Positions 61,339-64,000 of a stretch of 64,000 nt of DNA are shown piece after piece. Origin of the DNA: Zonotrichia leucophrys gambelii (taxonomy: Eukaryota > Chordata > Aves > Passeriformes > Passerellidae); contig NC_088171.1 in NCBI RefSeq assembly GCF_028769735.1, positions 124,642,533 to 124,706,532 of the forward strand. The letters run 5' to 3'. A program made the position numbers and the translations under genes. The notes under the pieces are model-generated. The model was given only the letters and a program-made list of their open reading frames with translations, ran no database searches and had not been told where the DNA came from. Position 1 is the first letter of the stretch. Each line of letters opens with the position of its first letter.

Positions 61339-64000
61339 GCACTCATTTTTTTCCTTTTCAGGAGGAAGAGAAGGGGGAGAAAAGCAAGAATTTTTATCTC
61401 AATAGAGAAGTTTGCTCATGCAAAGAAGCATCCAGCTTGCTCTGAGGACTTAATGAGCAGCTCAAAGGATCTCAGGAGTCTGCTGGGCTCCCACACCTGG
61501 ATCTGGCAAGTTAGTGGGAACATAGGGTGACTTGGGTCTGAAAAGATAAAAAACAAACACTAGAGTGAGTGCCTCTTTCCAGGTACCCGGTGTACATCTA
61601 CATAAGGTAAAGCACAGCAATAAAGTAAAATAAGTCAGCTGTGTTATTAAAAATTATAGTTGTTCTGGCTGGCCTTTTGCCCTAAGACCTGCAACTTGAC
61701 AAGCCTGTGAGGTGAGAGGTCTGGTCCCCACAGCCTGAACATGTAATTGCAGTTGGACCTGCCCCATCCTTCAAGATGCCAACGCAAACTCATCAAATGC
61801 CTAATTTTTCTCATTTTTCTTTTTGGCTAACAGAACTAAAACCTGCAAAGGGAACAGCATGTGAAGTCAGCTCTGTACACTAAGATGGAAAATGCACTGA
61901 TTTGCACAGAGTTAATAACATGCCCTAAAATGGCCATTCACCCTCAAAAGACATTAGCATGTAATAGCAGCTGCTTATCCTCTGAGTGCAGATGAATACT
62001 GGAAAGAGGTGCTGAGAGGCTTTGTCCTAGAATTACATGTCACTGGTTTAAACATGATGTGTGGAAATTATTTTAATTGCCCATATTAGTCCAGGGCTGA
62101 AATGGTCTGGTATTGTTAGGAGTGGTGCAAATGTCTTTCCCTGGTCAGGGTGTTGTTTGAGAAGAACATGTGCATACCTGAATGTCTAGAAAGCCTCACC
62201 ACAACATGAAACTAAAAAAACAAAAATCACCCCAATAAAATAGCTTTGAAAAATATTGGCTAGTTAAGTGATATTTTTTGACTGTCTTACATATAAAGAT
62301 CCAATTTCTTGCAAGTATGAGCACTGAAAGAGCAAGAACTGCTATTTTTGAGATAAATGTTACAGTTCAAATGTCACAGACTATATTACAGACATTCACA
62401 ATTGGCTCTGAGATTTAGGAAAAAAAAACAACTTACACTGTTGTATGAAGGTTGGCAATGATCACAGTGCTAATGACCATGGGAGAAAGAAGAGATTTTT
62501 TTTTTAAGCATCATTATCTAGTGGCCTTGAGTGCTAATCAAAACAAGGACTATAATGCCTGCTTTAATGGGGTTTGTCTCAGTAATGCTCCTAAATGGAA
62601 TAAACTATATTAAATCCAGACAAGCTACAAAGAGAGACAAATGGCAAAACAATACACAGAAGACTTAAAGATTCTTTAATCTATTATTAACTGAGTTACT
62701 ATCCATGACAGTCACACTTAACTGCGGTTTTGTAATCCATTTGCTGAATTGTACAACTAGAATAGAAATGTTGTTGTCCTTCTGTTTAAAACAACAGACT
62801 AAATAAGGCCCAAATCAACCCACAAAATGGCCAAGCAAAGACTGTATGTAGACAGGCTGCATGTCCATTTTCTTCTTTAAAATTCAGGAAAGCAGCTCCT
62901 CTGGAGTTTTTTTCTCAAAGTAGAGGCAATCCCATCCCACTGAGGTAGTCCTGCACATAAGCTGAGCCCCGTGCACCACAAGGAGGATGCTCTGGGAAGA
63001 CAAAGGGCCCCACACTGTCCCTCACTGACCCAGCCCTGCAGGGACAGACACTGATAGCCACAGGCTTTGGGTCATCCTCCTAATGTTACAGGAAGAGGCA
63101 CCAAGTGCCAGGACAATGAATTCATCACCATCCTCCTCCTCATCTGCCTTGTATCTTTGGCCCTGCTCATCCCTCCTCTGCATATGCTGACCAAATGCAC
63201 AGACATGCTGAATTTCTTCGGCTTGATACCTCAGAGGATCAGTCACATTTGACTTCCTCAAAAGCAAGTAAATAGTTTTTCTGATGCATCTATTTTGCTG
63301 TATTTCTCACACTGAGATGGGAGGATGTGTAGCAGCTGAGGGGGAAGGTAGACTATGGCATTTTGGGCAGATCCTTCAGGAAGAGGTGAGAATTTACTGG
63401 TAAAATGACAGCCAAGGTATAGAGGTAGTGACACTTTTATGTTCATTTAGACGCAAGAGTGAAATATTTCCAGGGGTCCAGTTTTAAAAGGATGGATTAG
63501 CCCTTTGTTCGTGGTGTACACAAAATGCAGGATCATGCATCTTATCTTGAAGAAATTTTCAATAAAGGTCTTTACAAACTGGAGCTGTAGCTTAGGGAAC
63601 ATAAAATTCATTCTGTAATTAATGAGCTCCCCCCAGTATTACAGAGAAAAAATTCCTATGGTTTTATTGCTTTTGTAAAATGCTTGTTCTCCAGCTCTGA
63701 AGGGACTGTGAAAGGTCAGAGGTGTTGAATATACATGATTTATAAAGTCCTCTGGGATGAGATGTGCCATGTAAATATAAAATATTATTAGAGCATATTC
63801 TCTCTAATTCACATCCACTGAAATGGAATTGGCTGTGCCACAAAAGCAAAACTAAGAACCCAAGTCAGTCTGATGACAGCAGATTGCCCATGGCTATTGA
63901 CAGTCCAAACAGCAGAAGGATAAATTCATTTCACAGACATATTTACCTAATGCTTGAAGTTACTGCTATTCACCTGGAGCTGGTTCTATGTAGATATGAA

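Overview
This window is vertebrate nuclear DNA, almost certainly from a bird. The genes are intron-split with GT-AG sites and most of the sequence is non-coding. The recognisable transposons are CR1 LINEs ending in the avian CR1 tail (ATTCTATGAT repeats), plus LTR remnants. There is no bacterial-style gene packing, CRISPR array, rRNA or tRNA that I could recognise. The CR1 and LTR subtypes look songbird-like, but that narrower placement is only an impression.

One protein-coding gene can be assembled with confidence: PAG1 (Cbp, Csk-binding protein), a transmembrane adaptor of lipid rafts, on the minus strand. Six coding exons (42038-41914, 39872-39821, 39294-39198, 36149-35560, 31098-31039, 28949-28599) join in phase into a 424-residue protein. 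It has a short outer N-terminus, one membrane helix, a CSSC palmitoylation motif, two proline-rich SH3 sites, ten cytoplasmic tyrosines including the Csk docking site (Y313, YSSV), and a C-terminal TRL PDZ ligand. The start-codon exon probably begins at a splice acceptor near 42126, so further 5' untranslated exons and the promoter lie upstream, at higher coordinates and probably beyond the window.

Layout. 1-4790: intergenic, simple repeats only. About 4790-5480: a CpG island with no confident coding exon, perhaps the promoter of the next gene (ZNF704 in the mammalian order; inference). 5480-19570: intergenic, with a poly-T tract and two decayed CR1 ORF2 fragments. About 19600-28598: probably the very long PAG1 3' UTR, ending near tandem AATAAA signals next to a GGTT repeat. 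28599-42125: PAG1 coding exons and introns; the introns hold two CR1 copies, a well-preserved solo LTR with 5-bp target-site duplications close to exon 3, and a hairpin beside a 20-bp duplication. 42126-64000: first intron or upstream flank, with a GAAA microsatellite, a CR1 tail, an LTR-like segment near 57.4-57.6 kb, a GT repeat and a long imperfect inverted repeat near 60.3 kb.

I found no previously undescribed gene system. The most useful points are the full PAG1 gene model, its upstream ORFs, the solo LTR beside exon 3, the candidate 9-kb 3' UTR end and the unassigned CpG island.
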